From: Symbiodinium natans
Lineage: Eukaryota; Sar; Dinophyceae; Suessiales; Symbiodiniaceae
Direction of reading: 5' to 3'
Assembly (NCBI GenBank): GCA_905221605.1
Contig: CAJNDS010000147.1
Span: 448,273-512,272, forward strand
Length of the DNA: 64,000 nt
The notes under the pieces were generated by a model. The model saw nothing but the letters and a program-made list of their open reading frames with translations. It was not told the DNA's origin and ran no database searches. A program made the translations under genes and the position numbers. Positions 1 to 10,900 of the stretch are shown here, in pieces. Each line of letters opens with the position of its first letter. The first letter of the stretch is position 1.

Positions 1-535
1 CCTCGCCAAGGGCCTGATAGCAAGAATGTTTTGGGGTGAGGAAATATATTTGGGGTTCTGGGTTTTGTAAGGGTTTAGAGGCCTGACGAACAAGTGATGT
101 AGGGGTTTCGGTCCAGGAATCGGCCTCGCCTTGCCGTCAATGTGTGGGCATGAGCCATGGCCACTAAGGGCAGCAGTCGAGTCCCTTGTGAAAAACAGGG
201 GGTCAGTTTGCGGGCCGAGCGAGGGGTTTGGGGACTTTTCTTCAGAAAAAGGTTTGGGTTTGGGTTTAGGGATGTTTAGGCCGACGGGTCAATTACCGTC
301 GTGCGTTTTGCACACTTTTGACTGCGGTTGGTTGGGGGTTTGGGGGGGTGGTGGAGGGGTGGGGGGGGGTTTGGTTGCGCCTTGGTTGTCGCAGCTTCCA
401 ACCATTCCTAACTGGCCACTCGAACACTTCGACCGCCGTACTGCCTATTAACCCCGTTCCTTCTGTTCCTGAACCTGGAGCCTTCGCCACTTTGGGTTTG
501 GGGGGGAAGTGGGGGGGTGGGGGAAGTGGGGGGGT

Positions 536-588
<53 letters not shown>

Positions 589-2192
589 GGCAGCTTGTGA
601 CCAGACGGACGTGCGCCAAACAAGCTTTCCAGTGCCATTCTTAACTCCTGAATTCTTGCCCTGCCTTCCTCTAGCCCGGCAGAAGACACTCGTCAATCCT
701 ATACTCAGACCCCTGAACCCTAAACCTCAAACCCCCCAAGAGGCCGACCAGCACAAATCCCTTAGCTCTTCACCAGGGTCCCTGAAGCCTGCTGCCCCCC
801 CCTACCCCCCCCTTTTCCTGGTGCTTCACGGCCAAGAAGAACCGTGGACCGCAAAGCATTCAGGGAAGGGGTAAGCCCTATTCCCATTAGCCCAAATTTT
901 TACGATATTGCTTTACAGGCAACAGCGTTTTGCATTGAAGCGGCGCATGCAAGCGAAATAGCACCAAAAAAACACAAACATGGGTTTTTTTCGAAAAACC
1001 ACGTTATTGCACCGTGAAACCACGAAAACATCGGCATACGCAGTGTTTTCGGCCTGCGAGCCACCTTCAAAACAAGACACGAAAAAAAGGCATGCGCGAT
1101 CACCGAAAGTACCACGCCTGCCATGGTTTTCACAAAACGGCCTCTGAAACTTGCACTTTTTTTTGGACTAAAACCACGTTCAAAATCGTGCTCCCGCCTA
1201 GGCCAAATGCTTATTTGCAAAAAAAAAAAACGCACGACGGTTAACGCCCCGTGCGGATGTTTAGGGGCCGAGGTTCAGAAGCTGAGTTTTGGTGTTTGGG
1301 TTCAAACATGGCTTTGGTTCTTGTGCTCTTACAACTTGGCCCAGAGCGAACTCATTGTTAGGCTTGCCTTATTTTGTTGGGAGTTTTCCGTGATCCCACG
1401 CCTTTATTCCTGGGTTTGAGAGGTTTAGGGGTCTGAGGGTGTGGAGGGTGTTTCAGGGTTTAGGGTTTGGGGTGCAGGGTTAAGGGTCCGACAGTCTTGC
1501 GCAAAAAGGCAATATTCCATTTTTCATGTTGCTGAGATGTAGAGTTGTTTCGGCCTCAGCGTCCCTTCTCGCTTGCTTTGGGCCCTAAACCCAAAACCCT
1601 AACCCATCCTTTCTGCGAGGGCTTGTGTTGTCCATCAGCTTTCCATCAGACCCTTCCCCCGTTTTCTACCAGTCCTAAACAGGGATCCGAGATTGCTTGA
1701 GCCCGAAACCCTGAACCCTAAACCCTAAGCCGTGCAACAAAGAGAGCATGTGTCGACCCTTGACCGCCAGCAAGTGCCGTAGAATCAGAATGTTGCCAAT
1801 GCTCCCAATAGGGTGCCCCCTATTGGGGATATTCCTCTTAGGGGGCTACACCTCTGTTGCCCTAAGGCTCTAAGGACACTCTTATTTCAGGGTTTTTGGT
1901 CCCAAACGCCTTCCTATATACGGTTTGTTGGTCTATTTTGAGCCTAAGGGTTAGGGATATTCCCCTTAGGGTCATATACCTACACTGCTATAATCCCTTA
2001 AGAGGTACATGGACCATAAACCCTTTTAGGGTTCATCTAGTCCCCAAGGTAGCGATATTCCTCTTAGGGGTCCTAAACCCGAAACCCTAAACCTTAAGCT
2101 CTAAACCCTAAACCCTGACCCCTAAACCCTATACCCTAACCCCTAACCCCTAAACCCTAAACCCTAAACCCTAAACCCTAAACCCTCGGGCC
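1..2192. other. Repeat-rich region with no convincing gene
   Basis: Holds a run of about 47 G at 541-587, scattered CCCTAAA/TTTAGGG units, a D-like hairpin remnant near 1940-2075 and a CCCTAAA tract ending just before the oxidoreductase ATG. The long proline- and glycine-rich open frames around 290-700 are by-products of the G run. Confidence 0.6.
541..587. repeat. Poly-G/poly-C tract
   Basis: About 47 consecutive G, preceded by interrupted G runs from 505. It could form four-stranded DNA or hide an assembly length error. Similar but shorter G or C runs mark several hairpin loops elsewhere (29737, 35670, 37494, 43231, 48690, 55708, 58737). Confidence 0.9.
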
Positions 2193-5100
2193 ATGGTCAA
2201 GCGCGTGGCCATCATCGGCGGCGGCGTCAGCGGTGCCGTTTGCGCCTCCACGCTTTGCCGCGAAACTGGTGCCGAGGCCTGCCGAGGAAGTCTAGGGTTT
2301 AGGGTTTAGGGTTTAGGGTTTAGAGTTTAGGGTTTAGGGCTTAGGGCTTAGGGTCTAGGGTCTAGGGTTTAGGGTACCTCAAGAATCCCAAACCTACCTT
2401 TTTTCATCATAGGTTATCCAAGACTCCTACAAGGGGTAATATAACAAGAAGCTACAAAGGAGTTATCTGAGAATCCTACACGGGGTTATGTAATACCATA
2501 AGAACCTGCAGGAGAGTATGTTTGGGGTTCTCAAGGTGGGTTCTAATGAGGCTCGTATGTGCGGTTCTTAGAGGGACATAGGAAATTTTCAGTTAGGGTT
2601 TAGGATTTCGGCACCAAGTTGGATCAAGGAGCGGGTGATGGCAAAAAAGATTGCTCTCATTACTCTCGCAAGAAATCTTGATAAAGACCTCAAACCCTCG
2701 ACCCCGAAACCCTAAACCCTAAACCCTAAACAACCCTAAACCCTCCTAAACCCTAAACCCTACACCCTAAACCCTAAACAACCCTAAACCCTAAACCCTA
2801 AACCAAAGCCCTAAACCCTTCAACCCTATGCGTCGCTATATGCTTTGAGAAGAGAGCTGCCCTTTGAGGGCTCATTTCAGTCATCTATATATATATACAC
2901 ATATATATGTATATATATATACAGTATGTCTATGAACCGTAAGCCCTTTTAGGGCTCATTTCTACACATATAATTCCTTTTAAGGTCTATGAACCCTAAT
3001 CACCAGCCAAATCCGACCCCCCTCCCCCACCCTGGTTTTTAAAAGGCGCTCTGTTAGTCCAGGCTCCCTGTGGGGAGCATGAGCAAGCGCGTTTCAGCCG
3101 TCATCTTTCGAGCGGTTTTTGCAAAGGTGCATCTCCGTAGAGGTATCCCACTTCTTAAGGTCTTGACCACAAGTAAGAAGTCCCTTTACTAGGTACGATG
3201 ATTTTGCATTCCAGAACTTTGTCGGCAGTAGTGGCAGACTGAGCGGGGGACGGAGTGAGGCACAAACTGCAGCATCAGGAACAACAAGTTTGTTCCAAGA
3301 ACGGTTGCGCACAGTTATGTGTTTAAATATTTTGCGTCTTTAGTAAATACTCCGTTCTTCTTGTAACATGTGTGGAAATTGTATTTAATAAATATTTTTA
3401 GTTTTTAAAAACCTTGCTCGTGTCAAAAACGCGCTGCTGGTCCGCCATGTTTGCCCTGGAGTTCGCCCGTAGCACCGTGTGTCAGTTTGGGGGGTGCGGA
3501 GTGCCTCTGAGATATGTGTTGCACAGGCGGTCGATGCCGACAGAGTCATTGTCTGGGGTTCCATTCTTGCAGTCTTGCGCAGTTTGGGGTGAGCTCATGT
3601 TTGTTCGTTGCAAGCCAGTGCGGCGCGTTCCTGTGGAAGTTACACTCGATTCTATCGCCCATCCAAATTTCCTGAGCAGGACGCTTGTTCCAAATACCTT
3701 CTAAAAGGCTTTAAGTGGGGGACGGGGGTCGGATTTCTGCGGTTACCTAAACCCTTTTTTGGGCTCATGTCGTCCCTAAGGTCATGCGGCCCTCAAACCC
3801 CTAAAACCCTAGGCCCAGCGATCGCAGAGCTCCGGCCACACCTCCCAAACCTGTCCTCTGACCCGACTCCCTGGAGACCCAAGGATGCCCTCAGCCTAAA
3901 ACCCTAAGCCCTAAAACCTGCTTGTTTGTAGGTTCTGAAAAACCCCCCTTGTAGGATTCGTAGGTAACCTACAAGAAAGTAATTGTTAAGGTACAGACCC
4001 AACCGTGTGGTGGATCATATATTCATCCCGATTTGTCCTCCCTCACCATTTCCCAAAGGGTCGATGTACCTTATTATGATATACAAACCCTAAACCCTAA
4101 ACCCTAAACCCTAATACTTCGGCCCCCAAGTCCTTATATGGGAGGTACTTTAAGGCCCAAGTATATCCTATTTAGGTGCATGGACCCTTAGGGTTTGGGG
4201 CACCTAATAGCCTCAAAACATGGTCCTACTAGGGTTCTAGGGTTTGGGATTTATAGGGTCTAGGGTTTAGGGTTTAGGGTTTAGGGTTAGAGTCACAACG
4301 ACACCCTATCTGCAGGTCACCGTCTTCGACCAAGGCGCTGCGGAACAATCAACCCATGGGCTTTTTGGACGTTCTTGTTCGGATGCTTCAGTTGGTGAGG
4401 GACATTGGGTAGCTTTAACCCCTAAACCCTAAACCATAAATCCTAAACCCTAAAACCCTAAAAGCCAAAAAGCCTAAACTCAGGAGTTCATGCTCTTCTC
4501 TAGCATCAGCACCCCAAGAGCCCTAAAGCCGAAACCCTGCACCCATCGGGTGCCCAGCAAACCCTTTCACCCTCAACCCGAAACCCTGAACCCTGAACCC
4601 TAAACAAAAGACCAACTTAGCAGTTGTGAGCCTTGGCAAGGGATTTGGATCAGCGTCTTGAACTCCGCTTGGGTGCCTTGGGCTGTTGGGCTCGGGGTCT
4701 ACTCTTAACGCCTAGAAGCCCTAAACGCGGAACCTCTAGCCCTAGCCCCTTCGGAGTAGGAGCCCAAGCCGTACTGGGAGGCTCCAATGTAGTTCTTTTT
4801 TGGGCTGGCTCTATAGGGGATTCTAGTATACTAATTACCCCAAACCCCAAACCCCAAACCCCAAACCCCAAATCACAAACCCTAAACCCTAAACCCAAAA
4901 CCCTAAACCCTAAACCCTAAACCCTAAACCCTAAACCCTAAACCCTAAACCCAAGGTTACTACATAGGAGCCTTACCCAGAGAAGCGCCCACGAGACTTC
5001 TTGCATCAGGCCGCCAGCTGGGGGGCCGATGTGGTCACCGCCGTAGCTTGTCTGTAGGGTTTAGGGTTTAGGGTTTAGGGTTTAGGGTTTAGGGTTTAGG

Positions 5101-7560
5101 GTTTAGGGTTTAGGGTTTAGGGTTTAGGGTTTAGGGTTTAGGGTTTAGGGTTTAGGGTTTAGGGTTTAGGGCAAGACGATACCTACCCCTAAGGGTCCAT
5201 GTGCCCATATAGTATAGATTTGGGCCCTAAGGCTACGACACAGAGGAGCCCCGGGTAGGCCCAAGTATGTACTATATAGGTACATGGACCCGTTGGGTAC
5301 TTTTTGTTGCAGGTTCTTAGTATAAAACCCCTTATGGGGTTCTTAGGTGACCTACAAAACAGGAAGTTTTGGGTTGTTAAGGTAGAACAAGTTGGATCTA
5401 GTATCCCATGCTACTCTCTCTGTTGCACGGAGCAGAAATTCATCATTTCGACCTGGGGTACATGGACATGGATCCTTTGCGTTTCTATCGAAGGGAGGGC
5501 CTCAACCTTTCTGCATTTGTGAGGGTTTAAGGTTTTGGGATTGGGGCACCTGCATGATTGCACGTGTATGCGCTATGGGGGTCCCCCAGTCAGACTTTGA
5601 ACTTTGACAAGTTATTATTCTCAAAAGGGACCTCCCCCAAGCGAGGTTGATGTAGAAAAGCCCTTAGATGTTTATTTCATGCGTCATGAGTAAGTTCACA
5701 GACGAAGATGTATACATGCATAGTATGTATATGTATTTAGCTGTATATACCCTTTTCAGAAGAAGGACCCCTTCTTTGTCAAGAGCGTCGTACTTCCTCC
5801 TTTAGGGTCTTGTGAGCCTCCTGAGCAGGTGTCACGGCAGAGGGCACCCACCCGGCCCCGCCTGAAGGTGCGGCTTTTGCTTTCGACCACGGTTGTCAGT
5901 GGCTTGGGCTTCCGTTTTGGCGCCCCAAGGGGTTTAGGGTTTAGGGCTTGGGGTTTAGGGTTTCTAGGGTTTAGGGTTTAGGGCTGAATCTAATTGGAAC
6001 CATGGGCCCTTAGAATGGTCCCTTACCCTTGTGAATCAGGATTTGAAGTGTGGGCCCGTAGTTGGGAACTAGGACGGAGAAGCTACCTAGGACCCGAACG
6101 AAGATACTGGTTTCCTGTATACCGCTTCTCTTCGGAGTCGGGAAAACCCTAAACCTAAACCCTAAACCCGAAACCCTAAACCCTAAACCATCCTAAACCC
6201 TAAACTCTTGCGAGCTTGAGGCGCCCGAAGCACTAAAGCTGCTGCCCTTCAAGAAGCCAGAGCCGCAGCAGTAGTCAAAGCACCGAAGCCCACCGAATTA
6301 GAATAGGGTTTTGGGGTTAGAAAAAATAATATGATGAAGGGACCATAAGGGAATGCTGTTAGTAATTATTCCGACCCAAAGCTGATAGTACTTGGTCAGA
6401 CTGACAGACCCAAAATGTTAAACCCTAAACCCTAAACCCTAAACCCTAAACCCTAAACCCTAAACCCTAAACCCTAAACCCTAAACCCTAAACCCTAAAC
6501 CCTGTTTGTTCTCCGGACTGACTATTGCGGTAGAGGCCATTTGCCTTGCTCCCGAGGCCCTGAACCCTAGATGCCTTCAAGCTTCCGGTGTAGGCTTGAG
6601 GGTTTAGGGTTTAGGGGTTAGGGTTTAGGGGTTGGGGGTTAGGGTTTAGGGTTGAGGGTTTAGGGTTTGGGGTCATGTCTGTGTGGGCTTGGGCCAAACT
6701 ACGTACAGCTGCATAGCTTTTAGGATGCCTTGAAACAGTTTTTGGCCCTAAAGACCCATTCTACAGCCGAGATTCTTCACTCTTTGCTTAAGAACCCTCA
6801 AAAAAATCACAGAATACAAGAATCCTTGTACTACCCTTATAAAGAGGCGTGTTTTTTAAAACTGTTTGGGGGCTTCTTATGCATACCCTTATAAAGGAGT
6901 AGTAGTTTTAACTGTTTGGGGGGGGGGGGGTGCTTGCGCGGCCCTAAACCCTAAACCCTAAACCCGATGCAGCCGAGATTCTTCCGCGGAGACGACCCGC
7001 GCTTCCGCGCGGAGCTCCTCGAAGGCTGGCTCAGTCGTGGCTGGGCACCTGGGCACAGAAATGCCTAGACCCTGCAAACCCTATATAGGGTTTAGGGTTT
7101 AGGGTTTAGCGTTTAGGGTTTAGGGTTCTGTAAACCCTTATAAACCCCTGTAAGCCCTTATCAACCCTGTGAACCCTTGTAAACCCTGTAAACCCTATAA
7201 AGACCCTAGAAGCTTCTCAACCTTCCGGGGGTTTTCCTACAGGCCGCATCCTGCCACGACACCTCTTGTGCTTCTTCACTCCTAGTACGAACAAAAAACC
7301 TACAGGTTTTGTGAACCCCCCTTGACAGGCTGAGGGTAAAAAACATCTTCAATCCTAAGCCAGCTTTGGCAAAGAAGAAGCCCCAAGCCCTGAGCCCCAA
7401 ATCCTGAAAGTCCTGAAAGAGTTGTAGTGGAAACAGCCTTGAAGACGTGCATCTTCGCGCATGGGCCGCATGAGCAAAAGCCGAGGTGCAGGAGTGGGTG
7501 GGCAGCTCGTCCGCATCGACTCAGATTCCGTCGGAACCCGCATCAACTCAATCCCGTTGG
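2193..7560 (+). CDS. Renalase-like FAD-dependent oxidoreductase, N-terminal part (exons in several pieces)
   Basis: Exon 1 (2193-2276) starts with ATG and encodes a dinucleotide-binding beta-alpha-beta start, VAIIGGGVSGAVCAS. A 19-nt exon 2 (4316-4334) gives VTVFDQ, the end of the second strand. Exon 3 (5010-5053) gives GRQLGGRCGHRR, matching the GxGGRxxxRR signature of renalase-type and amine-oxidase-type flavoproteins. Exon 4 (5843 to about 5899) ends in FDHGCQ, and exon 5 (from 6973) carries PRFFRGDDPRFRAE plus a WLxRGW segment. Both fit the family's FDHGxQYFTxxDPxF region. A weaker exon 6 near 7445-7560 contains GRMSKSRG. Introns 1 and 2 read best as GC-AG. The 4-to-5 junction does not resolve cleanly, and an island at 6206-6305 may hold another exon. 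No exons for the C-terminal substrate half were found before the next gene starts at 7956, so the gene is truncated here, degenerate, or has exons I missed. Enzymatic substrate is unknown. Confidence 0.62.
2293..2375 (+). repeat. TTTAGGG tract after exon 1 of the oxidoreductase
   Basis: About eleven partly degenerate units begin within 20 bases of the exon end, on the donor side of intron 1. Confidence 0.85.
5056..5171 (+). repeat. TTTAGGG tract, about 16 units, at an intron start
   Basis: Nearly perfect array starting inside the splice donor: exon 3 of the oxidoreductase ends at 5053 and the intron opens GTAGGGTTTAGGG. Confidence 0.92.
6418..6503 (-). repeat. CCCTAAA tract, about 12 perfect units
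   Basis: Uninterrupted array within the intron between exons 4 and 5 of the oxidoreductase. Confidence 0.92.
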
Positions 7561-7955
7561 GCTTCTTAGTACATGTTGTTATAGAATCTTACTTGTTTAT
7601 GACATTGTATTGTGTTATTTTGGAAATTTGCTATGTTGCTATTTGGAAAAAGTGCTATGTGTTGCAACCCTTTGTGCGATGCAAGAAGTGGCCTGTGTTG
7701 GAACGCAGTATCACTAAATTGGGCCTGCAGCTCATGATTCCGAACATGCGAGCTGGCCAGACCCCAAATTGTCTATGGCTCAAGCCGTGCCCGATTCACC
7801 ACGCATCCGTGCAAGGCAGTGTCAGCACGCTAGGCTCACGCACGGCACGCTGAGCGCAAGGCACACATAGCACCTTGGAAGCATCTTAGGGTTTAGGGTT
7901 TAGGGTTTAGGGCTTAGGGGCAACTCTGACCCCTTTCCTTTAAAGAAGGGGCGCC

Positions 7956-10900
7956 ATGCACCGAACAAATCGTGGAGCCATGGCCATGGCATCTTTGCTG
8001 GCAGTTCTTGGCTTGGCTTGCCAACCACTGGTGTGTCTGGCTTCCTAGGTAGGCCCTTGGGACATTTTGTATTTTCCCTTATTGGGTTTAAGAGGGTCAT
8101 ATTCAGGAATATTTTTCAGAGGGTTTTAAGGGCCATCCTAGCTTCTTGGTTCGCCCAATTGTGCCCGTTTTCACTTTTTTGTTGGTTCAAGGCTCCCTTA
8201 GAAAGTACCCAACCTAAAAAAAGGGTGCCCCCCACTAGAATACGGTTACTTAGGGGCTGGGTTGTGAACCTGTAACCTTGTTGGTTCTACACTCTTATGA
8301 CAAAAAGAATGTTAACCTTTTATGGGCTACTAAGATGATCGAGTCACCAACCTAAACATGGGGTACCCTTCCTATAATTGGGGTCATATTCCCCCTGGTA
8401 CATGGACCATAAACCCTTGTAGGGTTCATTTAGCCCCCAAACCCCAAACCCTAAACCCTAAACCCCAAACCCCTAAACCCCTAAACCCCAAACTCTAAGC
8501 CCTATAAGCAGTGTGGTTCCTTTGGGCCACCCAGGTTTTGGGCGGATGGGCTCAGCAAGGAGGTGCTCCGAGGCCGCGCGTGGCGCTGCGAGCCTCGCTT
8601 GGGGAGGCGTTTCAGCTTCTTGGCAGGGTTGTGCGGTGCCCTTTTTTAGGAGGTTTAGGGTTTAGGATTTAGGGTTTGTTTTTAGGAGGTTTAGGATTTA
8701 GGGTTTGGGGTAAGGTTCCCTTCTCAAGTACCCAACCCCCAAAAAGGGAAATTTCCCTTATGATAAGATGGTTACTTGGGCTACCAAGGCTTCCGCCCGA
8801 GAAAGTGGTAACGGCCGTGTCGAAGGCAGGGTCACGGGTGACCGCCTCCGATGTGGCCGCTGCTGGCGGTTTGAGTCCCTTGCAGACCAAAGGAAGCCTA
8901 AGATTGGGGTCATATACCCTATACCTGGGGTCATGCACCCTGCACCACTATAATCCCCATAACGAAGGGTATATGGACCATAAACCCCACCCTAAACCCT
9001 CAACCCTTCTAGATTTGGCCCCCCCCCCAAGGTCTGGAAGAGGCGCGCAAGGGCGTGGTAGAGCTTGCGGGCGCGCTTGGGGCAGAAGCCGAGCTAGAGG
9101 TGTCCAAGACAGGTGCCTAGGCCCTTGGGATGTTTGTGCATTTTCCCTCATATTTGTTTAAGAGGAGCATATTCAGGAATATCTTTCAGAGGATATAAAG
9201 GGTTTTTGTCTCTTTTCCAGTGTATGGGGGCTTACGATACTAAGGGACCCCATAATATCGACCCCAAAACAGTAGGCTTCCCTTAAACAGGACCCCAAAA
9301 AATGGTACCCCTAATTTCGGGAAACCCTCATATTGGGTTTAAGAGGATCAAACACAGAAGATTTTCAGAGGGTTTTAAGGCTTAAGGGCCAGCCCAGGCG
9401 AGCTCGTGTATCGCTTCCCCTCGGACGTGCAAGGGGCCTTGTCAAAGGTTTCTTCAGCGGCAGCAGCTCGGGAAGCGTGGAACAAAGCGAAGCCGACCGT
9501 CTTCACAGCTCTACGAGCTGCTTTCGGCGTGGCCCTCTTTGCTTCGATCCTCGGACCCTATACACCCTAAAATACCCTAAGCCCTAAACCCTATAAACCC
9601 TAAAATTCCCTAAGCCCTAAAATACCCAAACCCCTAAACAGGCCCTTGGGATGTTTCCATACTTTCCCCTTCATTGGGGTTTAAGAGGACCACGATCAGG
9701 AATGTATGCCCTTGGGACATTTTCTATGTTCTCCCTTACTTGGGGTTTAAGAGGACCATGCTCAGGAGTTTTTTTTCAGAGGGTCTCATAGGGGCCAGCC
9801 AAGGATCGCCGTCATCTACACAGCGATCATTGCCATCAGCACCTCCAGCTCAGACCGGGACCGAGACTAGGCCTTTGGAAGATGTTGTGTTTTCCCTTGT
9901 TGGGTTTGAGAGGGATAATAATCGGGCGTAAACCCTAAACCCTAAACCCTAAACCCTAAACCCTAAAAACCTAAACCCTAAACCCTAAACCCTAAACCCT
10001 AAACCCTAAACCCATCCCAGGAGATGACCGACGAAGAGGTGGAGACTCATTCGGTGGAGGAGGCTTCGACCTCGGTCCGACTCTCTACTACGGCCCGTCG
10101 CCTTTCGACGTCATCTTTTACAGACCCTACTACTCGTACCTTGGGGGCCAAATGAGCCTTAAGAAATTTGGGGTCTACATACCCCTTGTATTGCCATGAT
10201 TCTTATTTAAGGTATGTGGGCCATAAACCCTTCTAGGGTTTAAGTACAAGAGGCAACCCCAAACCCCAAACCCCAAACCCCAAACGCCAAACCCCAAACC
10301 CCAAACCCCAAACCCCAAACCCCAAACCCCAAACCCCAAACCCCAAACCCCAAACCCCAAACCCCAAACCCCAAACCCTAAACCCTAAACCCTAAACCCT
10401 AAACCCTATCCCCCCCCCCCACCCCCCCCAAGGAACAGCCCCAAGGTATGGCACCGTCTACGATGACTGGCAGCCGCGAAACTCACCGCCGCAAATGGGC
10501 TTTTTGGAGTCGGTCTACAGCTTCGTCTTTGGGGACGGGGATCCGACTCTTAGCTTTGAAGGGGGTTTAGGGTTTAGGGCTTAGGGTTTGACATTCAGGT
10601 AGGCCCTTGGGACATTTTATCTTTACCTTTTGTGGGTTTAAGAGGATCACGTTTAGGAATATGTTCCCTTTTTGGGGGTTCAGGAGGATCATATTCAGCA
10701 GGAAAACCCTAAACCCTAAGCCCCAAACCCTAAGCCCCAAACCCTAAGCCCCAAACCCTAAACCCTAAACCCTAAACCCTAAACCCTAAACCCTAGACCC
10801 TAAACGAGGGGTTTTACGGGCCATCCCAGGAATGATGGCCGCTTGGATCGGCAGCTTTCAGCCGTGGCAGCCCTGGCCCGGCGGAATGGAGGAGTTTAGG

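Noticed and set aside
293-874. Long proline-rich and glycine-rich open frames on both strands
   Set aside because: They arise from the 47-base G run and neighbouring G stretches, which lack stops in every frame.
2885-2925. TA-rich palindromic run as a promoter
   Set aside because: Similar TATATA runs occur in many hairpin loops (12842, 23478, 30810, 38695, 50605) and dinoflagellate promoters lack a TATA box.
7461-7853. 130-residue open frame as one intact protein
   Set aside because: Only the first 30 residues look coding. The rest is AT-rich with hydrophobic low-complexity residues typical of untranslated sequence.
10175-10360. Open frame of GLGFGVWG repeats
   Set aside because: Translation of the CCCCAAA tract on the minus strand.
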